64,000 nucleotides of DNA from Novosphingobium sp. 28-62-57 (GCA_002256985.1 NCGO01000005.1:274810-338809); one strand, 5' to 3'; counted from the first letter of the stretch, positions 42,462 to 51,231 are shown. A program made the numbers and translations. Notes: generated by a model from the sequence alone, not told the origin.

Positions 42462-42551
42462 GCTGAACTATGCCGCGCTTCGGTTAGCTTTGCTGAACTT
42501 CGCTGTGCTTCGTTTAGCTGCGCTGAACTCGCCTTCGGCTCGTTTCCCCGG
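42462..42551. repeat. 30-bp tandem repeats before repA
   Basis: GCTGAAC recurs at 42462, 42492 and 42522, exactly 30 bases apart, each followed by a related GCGCTTCG/GCTTCGTTTAGC stretch. The third unit runs into a parS-like site. They lie between two parS-like sites and just before the repA start, so they could be binding sites, although their period differs from the 22-bp iterons downstream. Confidence 0.75.
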
Positions 42552-42557
42552 GGAAAC
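42542..42557. promoter_or_regulatory. parS-like palindrome at repA ribosome site
   Basis: GTTTCCCCGGGGAAAC ends six bases before the repA ATG, so the palindrome overlaps the ribosome-binding region (GGGGA). ParB binding here could affect repA expression. Confidence 0.7.
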
Positions 42558-42563
42558 ACTCCG

Positions 42564-43928
42564 ATGACCCGGCCTCGCACCGCCCCGTCCCGCCCTGCCC
42601 CTGTGAACAACGGACAGTTCGACCTGTTCCTGCCCTATGTGGCCGACATGCCGCTGCGCGATCAGCGCGAGATGATGGAGCGGCCGTTCTTCAGCCTGGC
42701 CAAATCCAAGCGGGTCAAGCCGATCGACTACACCAGCCCCGATGGCAAGTTGTGGGTCCATGTATCGGCCAGCCCGGACTATGGCATGGCCACGATCTGG
42801 GACGCCGATATCCTGATCTATTGCGCCAGTGTGCTGGCCGACATGGCGCGGCGCGGCGTGAACGATGTGCCGCGCAAGTTGCACCTGATGCCTTATGACC
42901 TGTTGCGCGCCATTGGCCGCCCCACCACGGGCCGCGCCTACGAACTGCTCGGGCAAGCGCTGGATCGGTTGGTGGCCACCACAATCAAGACCAACATCCG
43001 CGCCGACGCCGACAATTCGGCCCCTTCGGGCCGGGGGCGGCGTGAGGCAACGTTCTCGTGGCTGGATGGCTGGACGCAACTGGTGGACGAGCGCACCGAA
43101 CGGTCGCGCGGGATGACTATCGAGCTGTCCAACTGGTTCTGGGAAGGCGTGATGATGCAGGGCGGGGTGCTCTCCATCGACCGCGCCTATTTTGACATCA
43201 CCGGCGGCCGCGAACGCTGGCTCTATCGCGTGGCGCGTAAGCATGCGGGCGGGGCAGGGGAGGCGGGCTTTGCCATTTCCATGCCGGTCCTGTTCGAGAA
43301 GTCGGGCGCGGAAGGCGAATACCGCCGGTTCAAGTTCGAGATCCTGAAGCTTGCGGAAAAGGACGCCTTACCCGGATATGGCCTGTCGGTAGAGACGGCC
43401 AAGGGCGGCGAACCGCTGCTGCGGATGCGCCGCGTGGATGGCAAGGACGGCGCTGAGCGCGGATTGGGGGGCATCCTTCGACAGGCTCAGGATGAGCGGG
43501 GTTTGGCCCGCGCCACGCCTTCTCAATCCGCTCAGCCTGGGCCTGTCAAAGGCCCCGAAAACACTGGCCCCGAAAACACTGGCCAACATGTTTCCCCGGG
43601 GAAACGAGCCGAAGGCGAGTTCAGCGCAGCTAAACAGGCCGGAGGCGGGTTCAGCGAACCCAAAGCCGCCGACGTCGTCGATGCCAGCGCGCTGATCCGC
43701 CGGGCCGTGTCGGGCCTCAGCGACAGCGCAACGCGTGGCTTCATGGCGGACGAGACCATCCAGCACTTGCGCGAGACCTGCCCGGGCTGGGATTTGCACG
43801 CACTCCACGCCGAGTTTGAGCGCTGGGTCAATGCCGATGCGGCGCGGCTCCCGGCCAATTGGCAGAAGGCCTTCATCGGTTTTGTAAAGCGCCACCACGA
43901 AAAGCACGGACACACGCTGCGGCGGTAA
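42564..43928 (+). CDS. repA: plasmid replication initiator RepA (RPA type)
   Basis: 454 residues. The N-terminal 290 residues show the RPA initiator pattern (FDLFLPYVADMPLRDQRE, MERPFFSLAKSKR, WVHVSASPDYGMATIWDADILIY, TTGRAYELLGQALDRL, ELSNWFWEGV, GGRERWLYRVARKHAG), which binds iterons to start replication. A C-terminal domain (ALIRRAVSGLSD to the end) follows. Between them, residues about 302-372 are a low-complexity linker encoded by repeat DNA: a CTTCGACAGG unit, two 15-bp copies encoding GPENT, a parS-like palindrome (HVSPGKR) and 30-bp-repeat sequence. The reading frame is kept throughout. It lies after parB and before the iterons. Confidence 0.93.
   Translation: MTRPRTAPSRPAPVNNGQFDLFLPYVADMPLRDQREMMERPFFSLAKSKRVKPIDYTSPDGKLWVHVSASPDYGMATIWDADILIYCASVLADMARRGVNDVPRKLHLMPYDLLRAIGRPTTGRAYELLGQALDRLVATTIKTNIRADADNSAPSGRGRREATFSWLDGWTQLVDERTERSRGMTIELSNWFWEGVMMQGGVLSIDRAYFDITGGRERWLYRVARKHAGGAGEAGFAISMPVLFEKSGAEGEYRRFKFEILKLAEKDALPGYGLSVETAKGGEPLLRMRRVDGKDGAERGLGGILRQAQDERGLARATPSQSAQPGPVKGPENTGPENTGQHVSPGKRAEGEFSAAKQAGGGFSEPKAADVVDASALIRRAVSGLSDSATRGFMADETIQHLRETCPGWDLHALHAEFERWVNADAARLPANWQKAFIGFVKRHHEKHGHTLRR
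43474..43553. repeat. dispersed palindromic repeat inside repA
   Basis: ATCCTTCGACAGGCTCAGGA and CCGCTCAGCCTGGGCCTGTC are the two arms of the same repeat type found at 20399, 40961 and 42279. Here the unit is translated as part of the RepA linker. Confidence 0.8.
43551..43580. repeat. two tandem 15-bp units in repA
   Basis: GGCCCCGAAAACACT occurs twice in direct succession and encodes GPENTGPENT in the RepA linker. Copy number could vary between strains without a frameshift. Confidence 0.9.
43590..43605. promoter_or_regulatory. parS-like palindrome inside repA
   Basis: GTTTCCCCGGGGAAAC within the repA coding frame, translated as VSPGK with flanking residues. It is part of the right arm of a 47-bp inverted repeat whose left arm ends at 42558. 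Confidence 0.75.
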
Positions 43929-44440
43929 TGTCGGGCCTGCGTGTTGGTGGCTGCTTGCTGATCTTCAGCGATGCCCTGTTCTCAAAATGTCGTGCGACAG
44001 CGCGTGCCCCGTTCCTGAAGTGTCGGGCGTCTGCAGGTGCGATGGAAGTGCCGCATGACAAGCGTAGGTTCAACCGCCGGAATTGAAGCTCTATCGCAAC
44101 CATCCATGCCAAAGTGATTCAATGGCTCTGCGTTGTCAGCCGCATTTCAACCGCCGTCGATACATCAGGAACGCCCGAACGCCATCCATCGACCTATCGG
44201 GAACACGCAGACGACCTATCAGGAACAGATCGTCGGACTTTCAGGAACGCAACTTCGACATTCCGGGAACGCGAGGCTTTCGCGACTCGCGATGGATTGG
44301 CGAGTCGGACGAGGGGCCACAGGCTTTAACTTATCTAAACCCCTCTAAAAGCCTTCTAACAGCACCAGAAGCTTTTCTGTGACTGGAATAAGGCGATGAA
44401 GAGGGTGTCTGGGGCGATAGCCACATGCCGTGCAAAAGCT
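43929..44440. other. putative replication origin with 22-bp iterons
   Basis: 512 bases without a convincing gene. Four contiguous 22-bp direct repeats start at 44190, 44212, 44234 and 44256, each of the form CGACxTxTCAGGAAC plus seven variable bases. One more lies at 44158 (32 bases before the first), and two inverted copies lie at 43977-43991 and 44011-44025. An AT-richer stretch follows at 44325-44380 and could be the melting region. Position directly downstream of repA fits an iteron-controlled oriV. Confidence 0.75.
44190..44277 (+). repeat. four tandem 22-bp iterons
   Basis: Units CGACCTATCGGGAAC, CGACCTATCAGGAAC, CGGACTTTCAGGAAC and CGACATTCCGGGAAC recur with an exact 22-base period. 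They are the expected binding sites of the RepA initiator encoded just upstream. Confidence 0.8.
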
Positions 44441-45631
44441 TCAGGCTTCCCGATCGCTGTCATCAGCGGTCACTCCACTCTTTGTGAGCAAAGCATCGAT
44501 TTTCGCCATCGCTGCGTCGTATTCGCCCAAGGCGCTTGTGGAGAATGTCGAGCTTGCGAGATCATCCTGTGCCTCGTATGCCCCGCGTGCTGACAGATCG
44601 GTGGCATAAAGGTGCACGCCCGAAAGTGTGGTCCGGGTGAGCAGGCCTGCGGTGTCCAGCGTGCCGAGCATCGTGCGCAGCCCAAGCCGGGAGACACCGA
44701 GCAGGCCTTCAAGCTGGCCCGAGCGGAGCGGCCCGAAACCTGCAAGCAGTTCAAGCAGCGCAGGTGCGCGCGAGGAACGGCGCTGGCCGATTTGGCACTC
44801 TGCAAGCCGATGGGCAAGACGATCGGCTTCGCTCAGGCTGGCGCTGAGGGTTTGCGCTGCATCGCGCAGCGTTGTTGCCAGGATAGCCGGTGACTCTTCC
44901 AACATGGCAAAGTCCGTCGCCGTGTTGGCCCGCAGAACATCGAGCCGGATAAGGCCGGGGAAGGGGAGGGCGTGGGACAGCAGGCCGGACTTGCGCCACT
45001 GCGCACCCCACAGCAGTTCGAGCGCCCAGCGCGGGCAGGGCAGGGCCAGGCGCTCCACCGTCAGCCGCTTGCCCGCCACCGCATCAGGCCATATCGCCAT
45101 CGGCTCTACGGCGCGTTCGGATGGCGCGAACAGGACATGGTCGCCAGCAGCAGCATGAAGCTGTGCCGAAGCAGCCAAGGGGTGAGAAGAGGGGGCAAGC
45201 CGCGACAGGAGATCATGCGCCGCAGCGATGACTGCGCCCGCGTCCTGATAGGCGGTCTCGGCGGCAAGACGGTTGCCGGTATCATCTGATGGTGCCAGCA
45301 GCGCTGCCTGAAAGCGCGTTGCGGCCTGCGCCAGCGCATTCCAGCTGCTATGGGTCAACTCGGTCAGGATCGCCTCGCACAGGGCCCTGGGCGGCCTTGC
45401 GGTGCGCGCCGGTTCATCGGACAGGGTTGCCACACCGGCAAACCAAGCGTGAAAGCGCTGGTCGGTAAAGCCATGCCCCTCCTGCCTGAGCGCGGTGATC
45501 AGCATATCGCGCAGTAGGCGCAGGGCGAGCAGGCGCAGCGTGGCGGGCGCGGCCATGGCCAGGCCCCCTTCAAGACGGCCGAGCGCGAGCATGGCATCAG
45601 CCTCGGCAAGGGCATGTTCGGCTGAAAGCAT
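44441..45631 (-). CDS. helix-turn-helix protein, DUF1612-like
   Basis: 396 residues, largely helical and rich in alanine and leucine. The C-terminal third (LLELLAGFGPLRSGQLEGLLGVSRLGLRTMLGTLDTAGLLTR) is a winged-helix pattern. An N-terminal LRDMLITALRQEGHGFTDQRFHAWFAGVATL stretch resembles the DUF1612/HTH proteins found on rhizobial and sphingomonad plasmids. I am not certain of this family. There is no signal peptide. It lies next to the origin, with an AT-rich palindrome 60 bases upstream that it might bind. A plasmid-maintenance or regulatory role is plausible but not shown. Confidence 0.6.
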   Translation of the reverse strand: MLSAEHALAEADAMLALGRLEGGLAMAAPATLRLLALRLLRDMLITALRQEGHGFTDQRFHAWFAGVATLSDEPARTARPPRALCEAILTELTHSSWNALAQAATRFQAALLAPSDDTGNRLAAETAYQDAGAVIAAAHDLLSRLAPSSHPLAASAQLHAAAGDHVLFAPSERAVEPMAIWPDAVAGKRLTVERLALPCPRWALELLWGAQWRKSGLLSHALPFPGLIRLDVLRANTATDFAMLEESPAILATTLRDAAQTLSASLSEADRLAHRLAECQIGQRRSSRAPALLELLAGFGPLRSGQLEGLLGVSRLGLRTMLGTLDTAGLLTRTTLSGVHLYATDLSARGAYEAQDDLASSTFSTSALGEYDAAMAKIDALLTKSGVTADDSDREA

Positions 45632-45690
45632 CGTGGATCCGGCTGCAGAAGGGGCAGAAAACCGTGGATTTTCATTGTGTGTATAGCCAA

Positions 45691-45708
45691 TTGTATTTCA
45701 CTATACAA
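45691..45708. promoter_or_regulatory. AT-rich inverted repeat upstream of HTH gene
   Basis: TTGTAT and ATACAA arms separated by six bases, 60 bases before the start of the HTH protein. On the minus strand the surroundings also offer promoter-like TATAGT. It may be the promoter-operator of that gene. Confidence 0.45.
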
Positions 45709-45805
45709 CCGCTGGGATAGTCTGCAGCGGGCCTCATCGCCGCTGGCACTTTTCAGCTGGGGGGCTTTGCCGCATGCGGCCCGCCATGTGCCTGCCTGTC
45801 TGCGC

Positions 45806-47089
45806 TCAAGACACCGGTTGAGCGTTGCGATTGCGCCAGCCAAAGGCAAGTATGGCGCCATAGCAGAGGGCAGGCACTGCAAGGCTCAATGTCAGGCTTC
45901 CCGTGACATCGGCGAGGCGACCTGTCGATAGAGTGACTGCGGCCCCACCGCAAATTGCCATATTGATGAGGCCAGAGCCTGCTGCGGCACGATCTCCCAG
46001 CCCGTGGCAGGCGAGGCTGAAGATTGTGGGAAACATGATCGCGTTCATCAAGCCAATTGCCACAATGCTCCAAACAGCGGCGGCACCTGTCGAATAGGCC
46101 GACAGAGCGATCAGCATGAGGGCTCCACATCCGGCCAGAGACAGAGCTGTGCCGGGGTTCATTCGCGAAAGGAATGCCGCGCCGGCAAAGCGGCCCAGCA
46201 AGGCCGCGCCCCAATAGATCGGAATGAACCAGGCGGCTTGGGCCGCACTGGCTCCCAGCACCCGCGGAAGCTGGATATAGTTGACCAGAATCGATGCGAT
46301 CGTGATCTCGGCACCGACGTAAAGGCAGATGCACAGTGCTCCGCCTGCAAATCTCGGTATCCGCAACAAGTCCAGGCTTTGCCGGATGGAGCCGGTGGTA
46401 TGCCGTTCCTCATGCAGCCGATTGCGATGTGCCCAGACCATCGCGGCCGCGACGGCAAGGGCTGCTGCCGCGACCAGATAGACAAGCAAGACTGCCCGGC
46501 TTTCAGACCATCGACAGGCATCGCGTTCAACACCGCACAAGGCAGCGCCGGTCGCTGCGGTAAAGCTGCCGAGAACCAGCGTTCCGAAGATCTTTGGGAA
46601 GGCGACCATGCCGAGCGAATTGAAGGCTTGAGCCAGAGTGAGGCGGGTGGGCGCCGTTTCCGGGCTGCCAAGCAGCGAAGCCAGCGGATTAAGCACGACC
46701 TGCACAACGACATGGCCACTGGCGAGCACGAACAAAGCGATGAGAAACAGCGGATAAGTGAGAAACTGGGTAGCCGGTATGAACAGCAGGCAGCCGATAA
46801 CCATCAGACCGAGGCCGATTGCGACACTCCGCAAGTAACCGACCAGCTTTACCAATTGGGCTGCTGGGATACTGATCAGGCCATATGCCATGAAGAAGCA
46901 CACGTTGATCAGCATCGCCTCGGTATAGTTTAGCGCGAACAGGGACTTGAGCTTTGGCGTGAGCAGGTCATTCAGGCTCACGATCCCGCCCATCAGAAAA
47001 AACAGGGCGATAACAAGGCCAAACAAGCCACGGCCCGGCATGGCGTTCTGGCTTGGCCGCAGTGCAGCCGGACGCCCGTTTTCGCTCAT
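45806..47089 (-). CDS. FucP/GluP-type sugar MFS transporter
   Basis: 427 residues with 12 predicted membrane segments. The start GLFGLVIALFFLMGGIVSLNDLLTPKLKSLF and the VVVQVVLNPLASLLG stretch in segment 4 are the hallmarks of the L-fucose permease/glucose-galactose transporter family (proton-sugar symport). The ATG at 47089 is preferred to a TTG two codons upstream. It is the last gene of an operon with a TonB receptor and a tannase-type esterase, so it may carry a sugar released by that esterase across the inner membrane. Confidence 0.87.
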   Translation of the reverse strand: MSENGRPAALRPSQNAMPGRGLFGLVIALFFLMGGIVSLNDLLTPKLKSLFALNYTEAMLINVCFFMAYGLISIPAAQLVKLVGYLRSVAIGLGLMVIGCLLFIPATQFLTYPLFLIALFVLASGHVVVQVVLNPLASLLGSPETAPTRLTLAQAFNSLGMVAFPKIFGTLVLGSFTAATGAALCGVERDACRWSESRAVLLVYLVAAAALAVAAAMVWAHRNRLHEERHTTGSIRQSLDLLRIPRFAGGALCICLYVGAEITIASILVNYIQLPRVLGASAAQAAWFIPIYWGAALLGRFAGAAFLSRMNPGTALSLAGCGALMLIALSAYSTGAAAVWSIVAIGLMNAIMFPTIFSLACHGLGDRAAAGSGLINMAICGGAAVTLSTGRLADVTGSLTLSLAVPALCYGAILAFGWRNRNAQPVS

Positions 47090-47206
47090 GTCCAATGTCG
47101 CACACGTCCCATGGCAAACCTGATAGCAGACCTGCAGCGCTTGCGCTGTGTCACAATGCTGCCCGTTGGATGCGCTGGAGAATTGGCCTGAGCGGCGCGC
47201 AACCCG

Positions 47207-48847
47207 TTACCGGGCCACACAGCGAAAGCTTGATGCGCTGTTGGCATCGCCCTTGCCGGTATGGCGCGGCCATAGCGGATAGCGGCACAGCGGCATCGTG
47301 CGGCCAGCTCGATCACCGGCCCGATCACGGATCTGTTGCGGGCCCGGGGCCTTTCCGCTTTCGACCCAGCGATCGAGTTCATTCAGCGAATCCCACTCGG
47401 CCTGAAATGCTCCTTCGCCATGGCCGAAGCCGTAAGCGATGTAGAACTGCGCGAACAGGTCGAGGCTTTTGCCATAGCGCTGCTGCAGCCGCTGGTATAG
47501 CGCCACGCTGTTGGCGGGGGGAATGGCCATGTCAACCGAACCATGCATCAGCAGCATCTTCCCGCCCCGAGCATGGAAACGATCGAAATTTGCATCGGTG
47601 ACGTCGATCAGGGCCGAAGCGCGCTGCAAACTGTCCACGTGCTGTGCCGGGGTGAAGGTGAGGGTATTGAGCGCGGGATCCTGCATCATCAGGTAGCGGA
47701 TGCCCTGATCGGCCATGAGGAAAGTGAACGAGTCATCCCTGCCCGGCGGCGAAGCGGGCACGGCCTGGGCGCCAAACCCGAACGGGGTGCGATAGGAGAA
47801 TGCCCCTTCGATGATCGGCCAGCCCCCGAACTTGTCCGAGCTGCTGATCGTCAATCCCAGATCAGCCGGGGCGTCGATCTCCTTGATCGCCCGGATTTGA
47901 GATGCTGTGAGGCAGGTTCTGCTGCTGTGCGCTGCCTCCTGTGCCCTGCAGGCGAGTGCCTCGACCCGGAATGCGCGCCTGCATTGCGCCAGGTTGGCGA
48001 TTACGCCGTCTTTCAGGCCATCGAGCTTGTCGCAGGTGTTGACCACGGCAGTCCCCAATGCAGACAGAACTTTCGCATCGAGCCAGCCAGCCGGATCGCG
48101 GTAGATAGACTTTGAAATTGCCAGCCCGCCCAGTTGCAGCGCCACAAAATTGTAAGCAGGGTGAATGGCCACCACACCATCATAGTCCTGCGGGAAGCGC
48201 TGGGCTGCAAGAAGGGCCTCATGGCCGCCTTGGGAGTTTCCATAGAAATAGGTGCGGCGCGGCGCGGCGCCGTAGTATGCGGCAACGATGGTCAGGGCTG
48301 TGTCGTGGGTCTTCTTGATCTGGGCATAAGCGAAGTTCTCGCGGGCTTCGGCATCCATCGCAAAGGCAGCATCGCCAGTGGCGACGCGAGGCGATCCCCC
48401 TCCGCCAAGATGACCGCTGTCGCTGCCGAAGGTCACGTAACCAAGGCGGACCGGCTCTTGCGCTGGCGGGATAAAGTTCGGGTCGCGTCCGGTGACCAGA
48501 AAACCGTTGAAACCGCCACCGCCAAGCTGGACCGCCTTGTGGTTCCAGGAGGCAGGCAGGTTCAACTGGAAATGGATTGGCGGCGAACCCGGATTTATCG
48601 GAGCGATCTTGCCCTGGACCAGACATAGCCCTGCAGGCCCGGCGGTATCACCGGTGACATGGGCCTCGGTGATGACCGCACCGTTCGTGGGCAACCCGAT
48701 CTGTCCGCGCGAGATGGCCGTATCCCGCAAGGCTGCGCACCGATCAGCACTGGGTTTGGATGCGGTCTCGGCCCTGACAACCGGGAGTGGGGCGAAAAGC
48801 CAAGCGGCTGCACTGATCGCGGCGACCGACACGATGCCAGATTTCAT
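47207..48847 (-). CDS. tannase/feruloyl esterase family protein
   Basis: 546 residues with a signal peptide (GIVSVAAISAAAWLFAPLPVVRA). The nucleophile elbow YGNSQGGHEALLAAQRFPQDYDG, the acid region HGSVDMAIPP and the histidine region FGHGEG give the serine hydrolase triad. Paired cysteines are spread as in tannases. The C-terminal PLCRYPLWPRHTGKGDANSA is a family signature. It hydrolyses ester bonds of feruloyl-polysaccharides or gallotannins, probably in the periplasm. An ATG two codons upstream is equally possible, but GAGGA is better placed for 48847. It lies in the TetR-controlled operon with a TonB receptor. Confidence 0.88.
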   Translation of the reverse strand: MKSGIVSVAAISAAAWLFAPLPVVRAETASKPSADRCAALRDTAISRGQIGLPTNGAVITEAHVTGDTAGPAGLCLVQGKIAPINPGSPPIHFQLNLPASWNHKAVQLGGGGFNGFLVTGRDPNFIPPAQEPVRLGYVTFGSDSGHLGGGGSPRVATGDAAFAMDAEARENFAYAQIKKTHDTALTIVAAYYGAAPRRTYFYGNSQGGHEALLAAQRFPQDYDGVVAIHPAYNFVALQLGGLAISKSIYRDPAGWLDAKVLSALGTAVVNTCDKLDGLKDGVIANLAQCRRAFRVEALACRAQEAAHSSRTCLTASQIRAIKEIDAPADLGLTISSSDKFGGWPIIEGAFSYRTPFGFGAQAVPASPPGRDDSFTFLMADQGIRYLMMQDPALNTLTFTPAQHVDSLQRASALIDVTDANFDRFHARGGKMLLMHGSVDMAIPPANSVALYQRLQQRYGKSLDLFAQFYIAYGFGHGEGAFQAEWDSLNELDRWVESGKAPGPQQIRDRAGDRAGRTMPLCRYPLWPRHTGKGDANSASSFRCVAR

Positions 48848-48938
48848 TGTCATTCCTCGTGACTGGCCCTTCGCTCAAGATTGGGCCCTCGCTTGCGATT
48901 GGCGCGCCTTGCCATCGGCACGGCGCGCCTCGGGTCTA

Positions 48939-51188
48939 TCAGAAATCATGCCCGATTTTGACGCCATACTGGCGTGGGCGGCCCAGGAACCATGACGGGC
49001 CATACGTCTGCCCGACAACATAGGCTTGATCGGTCAGGTTGGTAACGTAAGCGGTGACATCCCACTTGCCGCTTTCGAAACGCAGCTGCGCGTTGATCAG
49101 ATCACGCGGTGCCATGAAGTCGTTTACCCCGCCCTGGATCGACTGAAACTGGGTCGAAGTGTGTGACCAGTCGACGCGCGGCGTCAGGCTTGCGCCACCG
49201 GCCAGTTCAAGCGCGTATTGAATGCCTGCGGTCAGCGTCAGTCTTGGTGCATAGGGCAGTGGCCGACCGGAGAAATTGCTGGTGGCGGGCCCATAGTTGA
49301 AACAAGCAGGAGGATTGCTTGCGACGCCGCTTGCGCATTGCGGGCCAAGCGGAACGTTGCCGGCACCGGGCAGGAGTTGCGAGTTGATAAACAGCGTTTG
49401 CCCGAGGTCTGAATCAATGAAGGACAGGCCGGCATCGAAGCCAAAGGCACCGGCCCGCGCCTGGATTTGAGCCTCAATGCCCTTGATCGTTGCGGCTCCG
49501 CCATTGATGATGCCGTTGCCACCGGTAAACCCGCCGCCTGTGATCGCGCCGGCTGGGGGAATGTAGGACGTCAGCTGAAGGTTTTTGTACTTCATGTAAA
49601 ACGCGTTGATTTCTGTACGGATTGCACCGCCAAACCAGCGCGATTTCAGACCAACTTCGTAATCAAAGACAGATTCAGGCGCAAAGTTAGGCGTCGGCGC
49701 CGGGCCATTGATGCCACCCGCCTTGTACCCTTTGGCCGCAAAAGCATAGGCAAAGTGATCGGGGTTGATTGTCCAGTTGAGCGAAATCTTGCCGGTGAAA
49801 GCATCGTCAGACTGGCGGTTGTCCTGCGGAACCACGATTGTGAAAGGTGCAAGGCCGTCGAGCGACAGCGTTCCTGTGACTTTGGCCTTTGAGCTGGTGT
49901 AGCGGGCACCGATCTGGATTTGGAATGCGTCGGTCAACTTGTAACCCAATTGCCCGAAGCCCGCGATCGCGCTTTTGGTGGTGCGGGTGTTGGGGCTGAT
50001 CCGCGTAGGTATGCCATTGGGCTGCTGGATCACCACGGCGACATCTGCCGGATCCCAGAAATAGTAGCTGCCGATGACCCAATCAAAGGCGCCACCTGTG
50101 GGCGAGATGATATTGAATTCCTGCGTGAACAGCTGTTCACGCACCTTGTTTGAAAAGGTGCTGTCAACCGTCGAGCCCGAATCGAAATCATCGACATATT
50201 GGACGCGAATATCGTTGTAGGCGGTAATCGAACGGAATGTGACGCCGCCCGAAGTCTCGTAGTCCACCTGTACCGAACCGCGTTTTCCGAGCTCGTCGTA
50301 GGTTGTGTTCGGGACGTTGTAATACAGATTGTAGTCAATGCCCGTGAAGTCGGCGTTGATCCGGCTGGGGATGTGGGCCAGACCATCGGTGTCGTTCTTG
50401 TTGTACGCAAATTTGGCCAGGACGCGAAGCTGATCCGATGGCTCCCACAGCAGGCTGAGGCGCAGGTTCTTCTGGCTGAGATCGCCGGGTTGAGCAAACG
50501 AACCGCCCGGATGCGCGGTGGCGACAGTCCCGCGTTGGGTGAAGAAGGAATCGCGGTCGTCGTAGTTGAAGGCGATGCGGGCAGCGAGGGTCTTTGAGAT
50601 GGGAAGGTTGACGGCAGCCTGAACCATGATGTTGTTGTAATTGCCAAACCCTGCCTGAATCCGGCCACTCGTTTCCTCCAGCTTCGGATTGGCCGAGCGA
50701 TAGAAGATCGCGCCACCGGTCGAGCTTGATCCCACGAATGTGCCTTGCGGGCCGCGCAAGACTTCGACCGCTGCCATGTCAAACAGCGGTTCGGTGGAAA
50801 GGATCGGCGGCTGAAACACATCATCGCGATAGACGGCAATGCCGGGGACAACCGCTGGCGAGGATACGCCAAGGCCAATGCCGCGCAAGTTGACGCTGGA
50901 GGTCACGCCGTTGGCCGCCACGGACAGGGACGGGGTTGCGAACTGCAGCGCCTCAAGATTGTCGACACCCTTTTTGGTCAGATCATCCTGGCTCAGGACG
51001 CTCGCAGCCAAGGGCGTGCGCAGGATATTCTCGTTGCGCTTTTGCGCGGTGACCACAATTTCGCCGTCTGGCAGACTGCTGTTGCTTGATGCAGAGTTCT
51101 GAGCATGGGCTGCCGTGGCGAGCATGGTGCTGGCGAGCATCACTGCGACGAGCTGTGCGGTTTTATGAAGATGGCAGTGCTTGATCAT
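48939..51188 (-). CDS. TonB-dependent receptor
   Basis: 749 residues with a signal peptide (LVAVMLASTMLATAAHAQ) and a plug beginning GEIVVTAQKRNENILRTPLA with AVEVLRGPQGTFVGSSSTGG. The barrel ends in RPRQYGVKIGHDF with a terminal phenylalanine. It heads the operon with the tannase/feruloyl esterase and FucP-type permease, so it probably imports an ester-linked plant glycoside or oligosaccharide. Two GAACGAACGTTC sites 44 and 66 bases before the start lie in the region shared with a TetR gene, so repression by that regulator is likely. Confidence 0.93.
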   Translation of the reverse strand: MIKHCHLHKTAQLVAVMLASTMLATAAHAQNSASSNSSLPDGEIVVTAQKRNENILRTPLAASVLSQDDLTKKGVDNLEALQFATPSLSVAANGVTSSVNLRGIGLGVSSPAVVPGIAVYRDDVFQPPILSTEPLFDMAAVEVLRGPQGTFVGSSSTGGAIFYRSANPKLEETSGRIQAGFGNYNNIMVQAAVNLPISKTLAARIAFNYDDRDSFFTQRGTVATAHPGGSFAQPGDLSQKNLRLSLLWEPSDQLRVLAKFAYNKNDTDGLAHIPSRINADFTGIDYNLYYNVPNTTYDELGKRGSVQVDYETSGGVTFRSITAYNDIRVQYVDDFDSGSTVDSTFSNKVREQLFTQEFNIISPTGGAFDWVIGSYYFWDPADVAVVIQQPNGIPTRISPNTRTTKSAIAGFGQLGYKLTDAFQIQIGARYTSSKAKVTGTLSLDGLAPFTIVVPQDNRQSDDAFTGKISLNWTINPDHFAYAFAAKGYKAGGINGPAPTPNFAPESVFDYEVGLKSRWFGGAIRTEINAFYMKYKNLQLTSYIPPAGAITGGGFTGGNGIINGGAATIKGIEAQIQARAGAFGFDAGLSFIDSDLGQTLFINSQLLPGAGNVPLGPQCASGVASNPPACFNYGPATSNFSGRPLPYAPRLTLTAGIQYALELAGGASLTPRVDWSHTSTQFQSIQGGVNDFMAPRDLINAQLRFESGKWDVTAYVTNLTDQAYVVGQTYGPSWFLGRPRQYGVKIGHDF

Positions 51189-51231
51189 CCTGATCCCCTC
51201 CCTTGTCGTTCTGGACGAATTGTGTTTATTG

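Noticed and set aside
42468-43244. Minus-strand frame of 258 codons opposite repA
   Set aside because: It is antisense to conserved RepA sequence; its interesting C-terminal residues only mirror the repeated DNA also found in the RepA linker.
44083-44382. 99-codon frame downstream of repA
   Set aside because: It crosses the iterons and its protein merely repeats the 22-bp pattern out of phase; no family likeness.
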